Shown here: one piece after another, positions 37,369 through 46,091 of the stretch
Layout of the letters: the number at the start of each line of letters is the position of its first letter
How positions within the stretch are numbered: the stretch's first letter is position 1
From: Burkholderiaceae bacterium
GTDB lineage: Bacteria; Pseudomonadota; Gammaproteobacteria; Burkholderiales; Burkholderiaceae_B
Direction: 5' to 3'
DNA length: 64,000 nt
NCBI GenBank assembly: GCA_004322135.1
Contig: SCSG01000038.1
Span: 1 to 64,000 of the forward strand
Made by a program: the position numbers and the translations under genes
Notes under the pieces: generated by a model
What the model saw: only the letters and a program-made list of their open reading frames with translations
The model's database searches: none
Told to the model about the DNA's origin: nothing

Positions 37369-38289
37369 ATGTACGAAGAACAACTTGCCGAACTCGATAA
37401 ATCCTCGATTCCGCTTTACTCGCTCTACGGTCAAATAGACAGTGCCGCCGAGCTGCAATTTCTGCATCTGGAAACGCTGGAAAGCCGCAATAGGTTTTAC
37501 GACTGGAATATCCGCCCGCATCGCCATCACGATCTGCACCAGATCGTGTGGGTTGAGGACGGCGGGGGAAACGTCATTCTGGACGACAAACGTCTGGAGC
37601 CGGCTGGCCCTGTCCTAATCAACATTCCACCATCGACCGTGCACGGATTTCAGTGGAGGCCCGGTGCGCAAGGTTTTGTCTTGACCATCTCCGAGAGTTT
37701 CATGACGGATCTATTCGGGCAGACAGCGGACCCGGCCATCGAGATGTCGCTTGGACAGGTGCTTGTTGTAACCCAGTATGGGGCGCAGTCAGTGGCCAAG
37801 CTGACCATGTTGTTTGCTTCGCTGATGGACGAATACACCCATGAGCGTTTGGGCAGGGCGACGACGGTTTCCGGATATGTACTGGTTTTGCTGGCGGAAA
37901 TCACGCGGCTCAGGCAACTGAGTCAGCGCGAAGTACTGGCTGCCCATATGTACGGCGGTGAGCTTTACCACGGATTCAAAGAGCTGGTCGAAGCGCATTT
38001 TCGCGACCATTGGTCTGTGGCGGCTTACGCTAGGGCCTTACGTGTTACCGATCGCAGTCTGCGGCGGCTAAGTCTAAAATTCTCCGACCAGACGCCTGTT
38101 CAGATCATCCATCGACGCCTGCTGCTTGAAGCCAAGCGCAACCTGCTTTATACGGAAAAATCCATCGCGGCGGTCGGCTATATTCTTGGCTTCGACGATC
38201 CGGCTTATTTCACACGTTTCTTCATAAGGAATGCTGGAGAAACTCCATTGCAGTTTCGTCGCGGACGCATGGGGGCCACGGTACGTTGA
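37369..38289 (+). CDS. AraC-family regulator, PobR-like
   Basis: The 306-residue protein has an N-terminal cupin sensor (IRPHRHHDLHQIVWVEDGGG, INIPPSTVHGFQW) and a C-terminal double helix-turn-helix (WSVAAYARALRVTDRSLRRL; SIAAVGYILGFDDPAYFTRF). It is divergent from pmdAB-pobA and very likely activates the operon when 4-hydroxybenzoate or protocatechuate is present, as AraC-type PobR proteins do. The effector is inferred from context. Confidence 0.87.
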   Translation: MYEEQLAELDKSSIPLYSLYGQIDSAAELQFLHLETLESRNRFYDWNIRPHRHHDLHQIVWVEDGGGNVILDDKRLEPAGPVLINIPPSTVHGFQWRPGAQGFVLTISESFMTDLFGQTADPAIEMSLGQVLVVTQYGAQSVAKLTMLFASLMDEYTHERLGRATTVSGYVLVLLAEITRLRQLSQREVLAAHMYGGELYHGFKELVEAHFRDHWSVAAYARALRVTDRSLRRLSLKFSDQTPVQIIHRRLLLEAKRNLLYTEKSIAAVGYILGFDDPAYFTRFFIRNAGETPLQFRRGRMGATVR

Positions 38290-38370
38290 GTCCGCATTTT
38301 GGTGGCGTTATTGTTGGCTTGGCGCGCGGCAGGCAACGCGCGGTGGTTGTAGGTCCCTTGCCCCGGCCTG

Positions 38371-39300
38371 TTATTGGTAGACTGGCGGCTCACCGCCAGG
38401 ACGGCGTTTGAAGCGGCGGTGAACCCAATAGTATTGTTCCGGAATGCATTGTATTTGCGCCTCCAGAAATTGGTTGGTCAGAAGGGCGTCAGCCGTTGGG
38501 TCACCACAGGGGTAATTCTTAAGCGGCTCGAAGATCGAGAGCTTATAGCCTTGATAATTTGGCAGCACCTCGGTCACGAAGGGAACCACACGTGCTCCGC
38601 TGATTTTCGCCAGGCGCGATACGGCTGTCAGCGTGCAGGCCTGGACGCCAAAAAACGGCACAAAGACCGAATCGCGCAAGCCGAAATCCATATCAGCCGC
38701 AAGCATGATGGGTTTGCCCGATTTCAAAATGCTAAGTGTCTGGCGTGCGCTGCTGCCGCGCGGAATCATTTCCGTACCGAATCGGGCTCGCTGTGTCAGG
38801 GCGATGTCGTCCGTTGCCTTGTTCGACATGGGGCTGTAAATCGAAGCCACCGCGTGGTGAATCGAGTAGTACATACAACCTGCCTCGATGCCGGCGAAGT
38901 GAAATCCCAGGAAGATGGTTGGCTGATCGTAGACGTCGGCAAGTTCTATGGCACTGCTCAGCTTGGTCAGGTGAGTTATCGTTTCGGCACTGCCATACCA
39001 TTGGATGCCTCGTTCGAAATAGCTGCGAATGACATGTTCGAATGTGGAGCGCGCCAGGCTTTCGCGCTGCGAGGTGGTTTTTTCAGGGAAGCAAAGGCGC
39101 AGATTCGTATGCAGAATGCGCTTGCGTCGACTGGGCAGCCTGTAAAGCGTGCGGCCCAGTGATTCTCCTAGCCGGGCCACAAGTCCGTACGGTAGGGCCG
39201 CAAGCACGCGTAAAAACCCGGATGCCAGCACGTGCTGAGTTTTTTGGTTCAAATGTCCGCCTAGTAAGGACCTGCTGTGTGGCAGTGGTGGTTCTGACAA
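38371..39300 (-). CDS. Lipid A acyltransferase-family protein (LpxL/HtrB)
   Basis: The 309-residue protein has an N-terminal membrane helix, then the lysophospholipid acyltransferase domain: GFHFAGIEAG provides the H-x4-E catalytic pair, and YYWVHRRFKRRPGGEP near the end is typical of the family. It should add a late acyl chain to lipid A or a related lipid at the inner membrane. Divergent from nothing obvious; it faces the AraC gene end to end, 81 bases apart. Confidence 0.87.
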   Translation of the reverse strand: MSEPPLPHSRSLLGGHLNQKTQHVLASGFLRVLAALPYGLVARLGESLGRTLYRLPSRRKRILHTNLRLCFPEKTTSQRESLARSTFEHVIRSYFERGIQWYGSAETITHLTKLSSAIELADVYDQPTIFLGFHFAGIEAGCMYYSIHHAVASIYSPMSNKATDDIALTQRARFGTEMIPRGSSARQTLSILKSGKPIMLAADMDFGLRDSVFVPFFGVQACTLTAVSRLAKISGARVVPFVTEVLPNYQGYKLSIFEPLKNYPCGDPTADALLTNQFLEAQIQCIPEQYYWVHRRFKRRPGGEPPVYQ

Positions 39301-39655
39301 GACGGAATCTTGAGAATGGCAAGAGGCAATCCTGGAGTTGAAGATGGGCTTGGATTAGCGTGATCGATATTAACACTGCCAAGTGTTCAGTCAATTTGTC
39401 GCGCCCCGTTAATTCAGGAAAACTTGAAAGAAGTTGTTATTGAAATCTCGTGAAATGCCTTTGTCGGGGCACACTTGCGCATTCGTTGAAGCGACTCGCC
39501 GCGTTCGCCTGGGCATTGCTGTATTCGTCGCCGCTTTCCAGCGGGGTCCATCTTTGTTGAGATGTGTTGCCCATTGCACCGGGACGGCGCCGTGTCTTCC
39601 GTCACGGCGTCATCCTGGCTTCGTCGGGGTATCACCCTTGCGAATGACTGTTGTG
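39301..39655. other. Intergenic region with no recognised gene
   Basis: 355 bases between the lipid A acyltransferase start and the norB stop. Open frames exist on both strands (39414-39635 minus, 39434-39769 plus), but both are short, rich in Arg/Ser/Cys and without ribosome binding sites. GACGGCGCCGTC near 39580 is a palindrome that could help terminate norB. Confidence 0.4.
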
Positions 39656-42013
39656 TCAGGCTGTCTGTGTGGCAGCACCCTCTGTCTCGTCCGGGTCGGT
39701 ATTGCCCTCGGACTTAAGCGTTGCCCGCATACCAAAGTACGCCTTGATGGTTGCGATGGCCAGGGGTAGGGCGCCGGCGAAAATGAAAACCAGATCGCCC
39801 GGCAGGCGCAGCCACTCGATCAGGCGCGACCGGTCACTGTTCATGTAGTCGAAGCTTCGGGCGTGCCAGTAGCCGTGTTCGATGACGTCCCACAGCTGCA
39901 GCACGCCGCTTGGGAAGAGGCTAAGTACGATCATGAGAACCAGGCCTATGTTCGTACCCCAGAACGAAAGCTTGACGTACTTTTCTATCTTTGCCCAGTT
40001 CTCATCGGTACTGGTCTGGCGCAGGGCGAACACGGTCAGCGCAATCGCGAGCATGCCAAATACACCCATTAGTGCCGCGTGTCCGTGGTTCGGCGTCAGT
40101 TGCGTTCCCACTTCGTAGTAGCTGACGATGGGCAGATTGATCAGGAACCCGAATATGCCTGCGCCCACGAAGTTCCAGAAGCCGACTGCCATAATGAAGT
40201 AGAAGGTCCATTTGTGCGGAACAGCAACGGGCCTGTCGCACGTATCGCAGGTACCTCGAGTGGTGCGCACGAAATCCCAGGCGTCGAGTGTCAGCAGGGT
40301 TAGCGGCACGACTTCCAGGACTGAGAACATGGCGGACATGGCCATGTTGAAACTGCCTTGTCCGTTGAAGTACCAATGGTGGCCGGTGCCGATCAGCCCG
40401 CCGAGGAAATACAGGATGGCATCGAGGTAGATGACCCGCAGGGCCGTGTTGCGCTGGGTCAGACCAAGCTGGTACAGCGTCAATGCCACGACAGTCGTTG
40501 CGAAGAACTCGAAGAAGCCTTCGACCCACAGGTGAATGATCCAGAAGCGCCAGGTGTCCACCACGGTGAAGTTGGTCTTTGCACCGTACAGCAGGGCAGG
40601 AATATAGAATACCGGGACGGCAAGCGTGGCCAGCAGGAACATTCTCACAAGGGGCCTTGCCGCCTGCCGCTTGAGCGTTTGCGAGCGTACCGTCCAGCAT
40701 AGAATGCCGAACCACACGAACAGGCCTAGTACCAGCAGATATTGCCACAACCGTCCCAGTTCGAGGTATTCCCATCCCTGATTGCCAAGCCAGAACCACC
40801 AGTTCCCCAGCAACTGCAAGATTCCCAGCCACTCGCCCAGCAGGCTGCCGGCGATGACTATGGCGAATGCGACGAACAGTATGTGGATCCAGACGGCTAG
40901 CCCGCGCGGCTCGCCACGTCGTAGTGAACGCGCCAGAAAGAGTGCAGCAGCGACGTAGGCCGTGGCGATCCAGAAGATGGCCGTTTGCAGATGCCAGGTG
41001 CGCATCAGGTTGCTGGGGAAGAAGGCCTCGAGCTGCAGTCCGTAGAACGTGCCAGGGTCAGCCCGGTAGTGGGCAACCACGCCCCCCACCAGTGTTTGCA
41101 TCAGGAACAGCAGTGCTACCACCACATAGAATTTCAGTAGTGCGCGCTGACCGGCACTGGCTCGCCCTGGCAAAAGTTGTGGGGTGACACGAGTGCCGGT
41201 ACTGATCCAGCCCAGATACTCGAACTTCCCAAAGGCCAGCAGCACAGCGGCGATGCCCGCCAGCAGCACGATCAGGCTGAGCGCACTCCAGAACATGGCG
41301 TCGGTGGTGGGAACATTGCCCACATCCGGGTCAAATGGGAAATTGTTTGTGTATGAATAGGTTTCGCCCGGCCGGTCGGCCACCGATACCCAGGCGGCCC
41401 ACGTGACGAATGCGGTGAACTTGTGCAGCTCGACCGGGTCTGTGATCAGACCGCGCTTTAGCCCGGCGTTAAGCACGGGGTCTTTAAAATAGTGCGTCCA
41501 GTAAGCGATTTCCTGTTTGTACGCCGCCGCTTGTTCAGCGGTGAAAGTCAGCACGTCGGTAGTGGCGTCATACCGGTTTGTCTTGAGCTCAACGATGGCC
41601 TGCGCGCGCGTTGCCGCCAACTGGCTTGGAGTAAGTTGATTCAGCGGCTTCTGGTATTGGTTTTGTGCAATGGCTACTGTCGTGTCGTGGCCGAAGCGGT
41701 GAAGGGCTTCGGAGGAATAGTCAGGGCCAAGGTAGGCGCCGTGGCCCCATATGCTGCCGTTGTCCATCAGGCCGTAGCGCAGAAAAATAGCCTGGCCGTC
41801 CTCAACGTCGGCGCGGTTGAAGATGGTGTTGCCTTGGGCGTCGACCACATTCGCTGGAATCGGGGGTGCATTGCGATAGGCCAGTGCAGTAATTGCGATG
41901 ATCCCCGCAAAGCCGACGATCATTACGATCAGGATGCTGCGTATCCACCAGGGCGATAGTGGTGGATCGTCCGCTGCCAGCGATTCGGTTGTTACGTGGT
42001 CGATGTGACTCAT
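39656..42013 (-). CDS. norB: Quinol-dependent nitric oxide reductase
   Basis: The 785-residue protein is a qNOR, reducing two NO to N2O with quinol electrons. The N-terminal extension (ANVVDAQGNTIFNRADVEDG, YGLMDNGSIWGHGAYLGPDY) replaces the NorC subunit, followed by about 12 more membrane helices with the haem/iron His ligands (e.g. HLWVEGFFEFFATT, GTGHHWYFNGQG). ATG 42013 has AGGAGGG upstream and is preferred over 42055. No norQ/norD follows. With the NsrR-like box at 42915 and a DUF2249 gene nearby, the region looks like a nitric oxide detoxification unit. Confidence 0.95.
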   Translation of the reverse strand: MSHIDHVTTESLAADDPPLSPWWIRSILIVMIVGFAGIIAITALAYRNAPPIPANVVDAQGNTIFNRADVEDGQAIFLRYGLMDNGSIWGHGAYLGPDYSSEALHRFGHDTTVAIAQNQYQKPLNQLTPSQLAATRAQAIVELKTNRYDATTDVLTFTAEQAAAYKQEIAYWTHYFKDPVLNAGLKRGLITDPVELHKFTAFVTWAAWVSVADRPGETYSYTNNFPFDPDVGNVPTTDAMFWSALSLIVLLAGIAAVLLAFGKFEYLGWISTGTRVTPQLLPGRASAGQRALLKFYVVVALLFLMQTLVGGVVAHYRADPGTFYGLQLEAFFPSNLMRTWHLQTAIFWIATAYVAAALFLARSLRRGEPRGLAVWIHILFVAFAIVIAGSLLGEWLGILQLLGNWWFWLGNQGWEYLELGRLWQYLLVLGLFVWFGILCWTVRSQTLKRQAARPLVRMFLLATLAVPVFYIPALLYGAKTNFTVVDTWRFWIIHLWVEGFFEFFATTVVALTLYQLGLTQRNTALRVIYLDAILYFLGGLIGTGHHWYFNGQGSFNMAMSAMFSVLEVVPLTLLTLDAWDFVRTTRGTCDTCDRPVAVPHKWTFYFIMAVGFWNFVGAGIFGFLINLPIVSYYEVGTQLTPNHGHAALMGVFGMLAIALTVFALRQTSTDENWAKIEKYVKLSFWGTNIGLVLMIVLSLFPSGVLQLWDVIEHGYWHARSFDYMNSDRSRLIEWLRLPGDLVFIFAGALPLAIATIKAYFGMRATLKSEGNTDPDETEGAATQTA

Positions 42014-42109
42014 TGTTTCCCTCCTGTTCGGGCTGGCCGGGCACTTTCTTGCCACAGGCTTACTGGGTTTTTGAAGGTCGCCTTTTCCTGACGTGAACTA
42101 CTTTTGCGG

Positions 42110-42679
42110 TTATTGCTCGCAATTTCTGTATTGTGCGCTAAAGCGTTTTGCACGTGCCTCCACCCTGGCTGCAACGCGTTTGAGCCACGTTTTGTTATCG
42201 TAGCTGTGGTGTCGGTATCCCGTCCAGCCTTCGTGGTAGTTCAAATATTGCCCGTAGGCATCATTTTTGGGAATGCCGTTGATCTGATACGTTTTGTTGA
42301 TGTACCAGCCCATGAAATCCATGGCGTCATCGAAATCGTCGCGGCTGGACCGCCAGCCTCCCGCTTCCTTCTGGTAATCGGACCATGTTTCGTCCTTGGC
42401 CTGAGCATACCCGTACGCGGAACTGACGCGACCCCATGGGATAATTCCAAGGAAATAGTAGCGAGGCGGAAGGGCGTCGTCACGGAAGCTCGACTCCTGA
42501 TACATCATGGCCATGGGCACCGGAGGCGGGACACCCCACTTCTTCTCAGTGTTGGCAGCAGCCTCGCGCCAGTCCGGCTTTTCCTGGAATATTGCGCATA
42601 TATTTTCCGGGTTCATGGGCGGGGTGGTCGCGCAGCCGGCCAGCAACAGCAACGGCAGCGCATACAGCATTCCTCGCAT
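42110..42679 (-). CDS. Lytic transglycosylase-like lipoprotein
   Basis: The 189-residue protein has a lipoprotein signal (LYALPLLLLAGC, lipobox Cys at about 16) and an SLT-type domain with the catalytic Glu in AMMYQESSFRDD, followed by SSAYGYAQAKDETW and YLNYHEGWTGYR. It should cleave peptidoglycan at the outer membrane. The norB start lies 96 bases downstream on the same strand, so the two may share a transcript, an unusual pairing. Confidence 0.85.
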   Translation of the reverse strand: MRGMLYALPLLLLAGCATTPPMNPENICAIFQEKPDWREAAANTEKKWGVPPPVPMAMMYQESSFRDDALPPRYYFLGIIPWGRVSSAYGYAQAKDETWSDYQKEAGGWRSSRDDFDDAMDFMGWYINKTYQINGIPKNDAYGQYLNYHEGWTGYRHHSYDNKTWLKRVAARVEARAKRFSAQYRNCEQ

Positions 42680-42976
42680 CGATCTTGATTCCTTGCGTAA
42701 TCGTGGTTTGTTTTTTCAGGCCCAGTGCTTGTCCGGCGCTTGTGATACGTATCGAAATAATACGCCTTGTCTGCACGGGGCACGTTTTGGGCTTCGCCCT
42801 GGTGGGCTGCTGATCCTGCCCATGGCATGGCTGAAGCGTACTGCGTCGTGGCAAAGGTGCGAAATACCCATGATGTCAAAACGAGTACCTAGAGAAAATA
42901 ATAATTTCGGGCATAAGATTCATATCAAATACATGTTTATACCGGTTGGGCGATAGACTTAATAAGGATTGTCAAG
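42680..42976. other. Divergent intergenic region with NsrR-like box
   Basis: 297 bases between the lipoprotein gene and the EF-hand protein gene. No coding sequence is supported. The right end is AT-rich and holds the NsrR-like site at 42915-42937. Confidence 0.5.
42915..42937. promoter_or_regulatory. NsrR-like binding site
   Basis: AAGATTCATAT-c-AAATACATGTT closely follows the NsrR pattern, two inverted AAnATGCATTT half-sites around one base. NsrR is an iron-sulfur repressor released by nitric oxide. It lies 40 bases before the EF-hand gene and upstream of the divergent lipoprotein-norB genes. Confidence 0.6.
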
Positions 42977-43621
42977 ATGAAACTTAAGCATTCACTACTT
43001 TTTGCAATGCTGGCTGCGTGCTCGTTTGCATTGCCGGCCCTTACCCAGGCGGCGACAGCCGGGCCCTCCCGGAACTATACGGCCACGTTGCAACCGCTAA
43101 ATAGCGCTTCAATCAAGCACAAGACTACAGGTGAAGCTACGTTCAAAGTACGGGGCGATAAGCTGACCATCGACATACGGGTCAAGGGAGCACCTCCCAG
43201 CATTACGCACTGGCAGCATTTCCACGGTCTGAAAGGCGAGCTGGCCGCAAGCTGCCCCACCCAGTCTGCAGACACCAATGGTGATGGTTTTGTCGATATC
43301 CTTGAAACAGAGCCAGCTGCGGGAACCACGATGGTGCCGTTCGACACGATGCCGGCAGCTATGGACGTGGCGCACGGCACATACCCGAAGGCGTCGGCCA
43401 AAGGGTCCTATCATTATCACGAGGTTGTTTCGGTCAAAAAGCTATCGGCAGCGTTCGCCAGGGCTTTTGACGGCCAGAAACTCGATCTTGACAAGCGCGT
43501 CGTGCTGATTCATGGCGTGCCATCCAGCATGAAGCTTCCTGCCACAGTGAAGTCGCTTGGGCCTATTCCGGCTCAGGTGACGCTGCCCATTGCCTGCGGA
43601 AAGATTGTCAAGGTGAAGTAA
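42977..43621 (+). CDS. Secreted CHRD-like protein with an EF-hand
   Basis: The 214-residue protein has a cleavable signal peptide (to about Ala25). The mature part resembles a CHRD-type beta domain (TGEATFKVRGDKLTIDIRVK) with a His cluster HWQHFH at 78-83. A complete 12-residue EF-hand loop DTNGDGFVDILE (99-110) follows. It probably binds calcium, and perhaps a metal through the histidines, in the periplasm. Function unknown. The NsrR-like site 40 bases upstream points to induction by nitric oxide. Confidence 0.7.
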   Translation: MKLKHSLLFAMLAACSFALPALTQAATAGPSRNYTATLQPLNSASIKHKTTGEATFKVRGDKLTIDIRVKGAPPSITHWQHFHGLKGELAASCPTQSADTNGDGFVDILETEPAAGTTMVPFDTMPAAMDVAHGTYPKASAKGSYHYHEVVSVKKLSAAFARAFDGQKLDLDKRVVLIHGVPSSMKLPATVKSLGPIPAQVTLPIACGKIVKVK

Positions 43622-43745
43622 CTGTTCTCGTGTGCGCCAGCCAAAAGGGTCCTTGCGGTTGGTGCACGTTTATTTGGTCGCCGTGCAGTGTCGGCCCCTT
43701 TGCTGGTTTTCGTTGTTGTCCTACTAACTTATCAAGAGATTCATA

Positions 43746-44009
43746 ATGGCAAATAACCCTGAGATCCCTGTTTTGTCCGATTCCGTTTATGTGTTCGACG
43801 CCAGAGGGATTGCCAAACGGTTCCGGCATGCGGCTATTTTTGGCGCATTGTCAGCGTTGCAACCGGGGGAGACCATGCGGTTCGCCAACGATCACGACCC
43901 GCTTCCGCTCCTGGCCCAGATTGAAGGGCGCTTTGGCGATGCGGTACAGATTACGTATGTTTCGCGGGAACCGGGGCAAATAGTCATCGACTTCGCTGTG
44001 TGCGGTTGA
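43746..44009 (+). CDS. DUF2249 domain protein
   Basis: The 87-residue protein has the DUF2249 pattern: VYVFDARGIAKRFRHAAIF, then LQPGETMRFANDHDPLPLL, and a C-terminal Gly-rich beta end. These small proteins are often encoded with nitric oxide reductase, nitrite reductase and haemerythrin-like genes; their biochemical role is unknown. It follows the EF-hand gene by 124 bases in the same direction and ends before a strong hairpin. Confidence 0.8.
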   Translation: MANNPEIPVLSDSVYVFDARGIAKRFRHAAIFGALSALQPGETMRFANDHDPLPLLAQIEGRFGDAVQITYVSREPGQIVIDFAVCG

Positions 44010-44039
44010 CGCCAGCTTGTGACTGACATTCGTTTTTGG

Positions 44040-44072
44040 CTGATGGGCCCGGGCAGTTGACGGGCCCATCAG
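44040..44072. terminator. Bidirectional terminator hairpin
   Basis: CTGATGGGCCCG (44040-44051) pairs perfectly with CGGGCCCATCAG (44061-44072) around a 9-base loop. It lies between the converging DUF2249 and antiporter genes. A short T run follows on the minus strand equivalent (CCAAAAACG read on the other strand as A-rich on plus), so termination is likely but not textbook. Confidence 0.6.
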
Positions 44073-44176
44073 AGTTTGGCGGGTGTTGTCTGGCTGATTC
44101 GAATTCGTAACTTTGGCGGCCTGGCCTTGCCGTGCGGCGTTGTAAGCCTTGCAGCTCAAACTGATCAAGCGGGATA

Positions 44177-45991
44177 CTAAAGCGGCGTGGTCGGCCGTGG
44201 TTCGCGCAGCAGTAAGCTGAACACTCTCCAGCCTGCTGTCGGACTCGGGTTTCTTCCCACCGCGAAGGGATGCGCATACCCGCTCGCGTCAATGGCGAAA
44301 AGTGGAATGAGTTCGCCTTTGCAGCTGTCAAGGTGTTGTTTGAAGTCGAAGCTTTCCGTGAGCTTGGTAGCGCGAATGGTACAGCCCTGGCTGATAAGGC
44401 GGGCAAGTTGCCAGTAGTCAATGTCGTTGCCGAACAGCTTGTATCCGCGATAGGTCTGGGCAGTGTGATGCTTGCTTCCCTGGTCGGCTTCATTAGTACT
44501 TAGCAGCGCATAGATTTTGTGTTTGCCGAATCGGTCGCGAAAGCGGCTGGCCACGAGTTCGTTGAAATGGTCTGTGGCGCTCAGCGCCAGCAGACGACCT
44601 ATTCCTGTAAGGTCCAGGTTGCGCTGCGCGTGCTCGGAAATCGGGCTCCCGTAGTAGGTAGGCAGACCCTCCATCCTGGCCTTGGCAATGTTGCCCCAGT
44701 CACTGTCGCAAAGCCGGGTAGGAATCCCTGCGTTTTGCAGTGCGTTGCCGATGGCGCGCGCTACTGGGTTGGCCCCGACGATAAGAAAACCGGTAGCGTC
44801 AGGCTCGACTACGCCTAGCGCCACCGCTGCGGGACGCGCGGTGACACTCTGCAGGATGACTGTGGCGATGATCACAACGAAGGTCAGCGGCAAAAGCTGG
44901 TCTGCGTAAGGTATGTTGAGTGCCTGCAGCTTCAACGCGAACAATGCCGAGACGGCAGCCGCTACGATTCCGCGCGGAGCAATCCAGGCAATCATGGCAC
45001 GCTCGCGCCAGTTAAGTGCCGAGCCCCAGGTCGAAAACGCGACCTTCAGCGGACGTGAAAGGAGCAGCATGACTGCGAGCAGTGCCGCCGGCTTCCACCC
45101 CATGGACGTCAGTCTGTGAAAATCCATGCGTGCGGCCAGAACGATGAACAGGACCGAGAGCAGCATCAGGCTCAGGGTTTCCTTGAATTCCTGGATTTCT
45201 TCGACAGGGACCCCGTCGCGGTTGGCCATCCACATGCCCATTATGGTGACGCAAAGGAGTCCTGATTCGTGCTGTATTTCGTTGGAAATGGCGAAAGCGC
45301 CAAACATCAATGCCAGTACGGTGACGTTGATCAGGTATTCCGCCAGCCAGTTTCGGCGAACTATTTCGCTGACGATGATCCCGGCGGCGAAGCCCGTAAG
45401 CACGCCAGTCAGTACCGTAACTCCGAAAACATATATGGCATGTGCCGAGCTTATGCTGCCCTGCAGGGAGATGACGAATTCGTACGCGAGGACGGCCAGC
45501 AACGCTCCAATCGGGTCGATGATGATGCCTTCCCATCGGAGGACGCTGGCAATTGTTGACACAGGGCGTACCGTGCGCAACAGTGGGGCAATGACTGTGG
45601 GTCCGGTTACGACGGTTATGGCGCCGAACAGGAAAGCCATTTCCCAGGAAAAGCCCATGATCCAGTGCGTGGCTGCCGTGGTGACGAGCCAACTGATGAC
45701 CATTCCGATGCTGACCAGACGTGTGACCACGCGTCCAAGGCCTCGCACTTCGCGGAGCTGGAGTGTCATGCTGCCTTCGAACAGGATGGTGGCGACGGAT
45801 AGGGAAATGAACGGGAAAAGCAGCTTGCCGAAGAGGGCGTCGGGGTTCAGTACCCCAAGTAGCGGCCCCGCAATGAGGCCGGCTATTAACAGGAAGAGGA
45901 TGGCGGGTAGCCGCAGCCTCCATGCAGCCCATTGGCAGAACATGGCAGTCATTCCTATACTGGCCAAGGTAATGACGTCGTGCTCGTTCAT
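44177..45991 (-). CDS. CPA1-family sodium/proton antiporter with TrkA-N domain
   Basis: The 604-residue protein has about 12 membrane segments of the NhaP/KefB-like fold (LPAILFLLIAGLIAGPLLG; LFGAITVVTGPTVIAPLL; WEGIIIDPIGALLAVL, holding the ion-binding Asp). A cytoplasmic nucleotide-binding RCK/TrkA-N domain follows (FLIVGANPVARAIGNALQNA). It exchanges monovalent cations for protons for pH and salt balance. The start ATG 45991 fits the family. It stands alone. Confidence 0.88.
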   Translation of the reverse strand: MNEHDVITLASIGMTAMFCQWAAWRLRLPAILFLLIAGLIAGPLLGVLNPDALFGKLLFPFISLSVATILFEGSMTLQLREVRGLGRVVTRLVSIGMVISWLVTTAATHWIMGFSWEMAFLFGAITVVTGPTVIAPLLRTVRPVSTIASVLRWEGIIIDPIGALLAVLAYEFVISLQGSISSAHAIYVFGVTVLTGVLTGFAAGIIVSEIVRRNWLAEYLINVTVLALMFGAFAISNEIQHESGLLCVTIMGMWMANRDGVPVEEIQEFKETLSLMLLSVLFIVLAARMDFHRLTSMGWKPAALLAVMLLLSRPLKVAFSTWGSALNWRERAMIAWIAPRGIVAAAVSALFALKLQALNIPYADQLLPLTFVVIIATVILQSVTARPAAVALGVVEPDATGFLIVGANPVARAIGNALQNAGIPTRLCDSDWGNIAKARMEGLPTYYGSPISEHAQRNLDLTGIGRLLALSATDHFNELVASRFRDRFGKHKIYALLSTNEADQGSKHHTAQTYRGYKLFGNDIDYWQLARLISQGCTIRATKLTESFDFKQHLDSCKGELIPLFAIDASGYAHPFAVGRNPSPTAGWRVFSLLLREPRPTTPL

Positions 45992-46091
45992 GTGGGGGAT
46001 GTGATGGTTGTTGGTTTCGGGCGGATTCGCATGGAATAATAACGCATTGGCGAAGTGGTGCCCGCGGGCACGTCATGCCGACTGTTTCGGG

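Noticed and set aside
45126-46004. 292-residue plus-strand frame over the antiporter
   Set aside because: Met/Ser/Thr/Arg-rich reverse of membrane segments; the antiporter on the other strand is clear.
45012-46076. 354-residue minus-strand frame overlapping the antiporter
   Set aside because: Arg/His-rich out-of-frame reading of the same gene.
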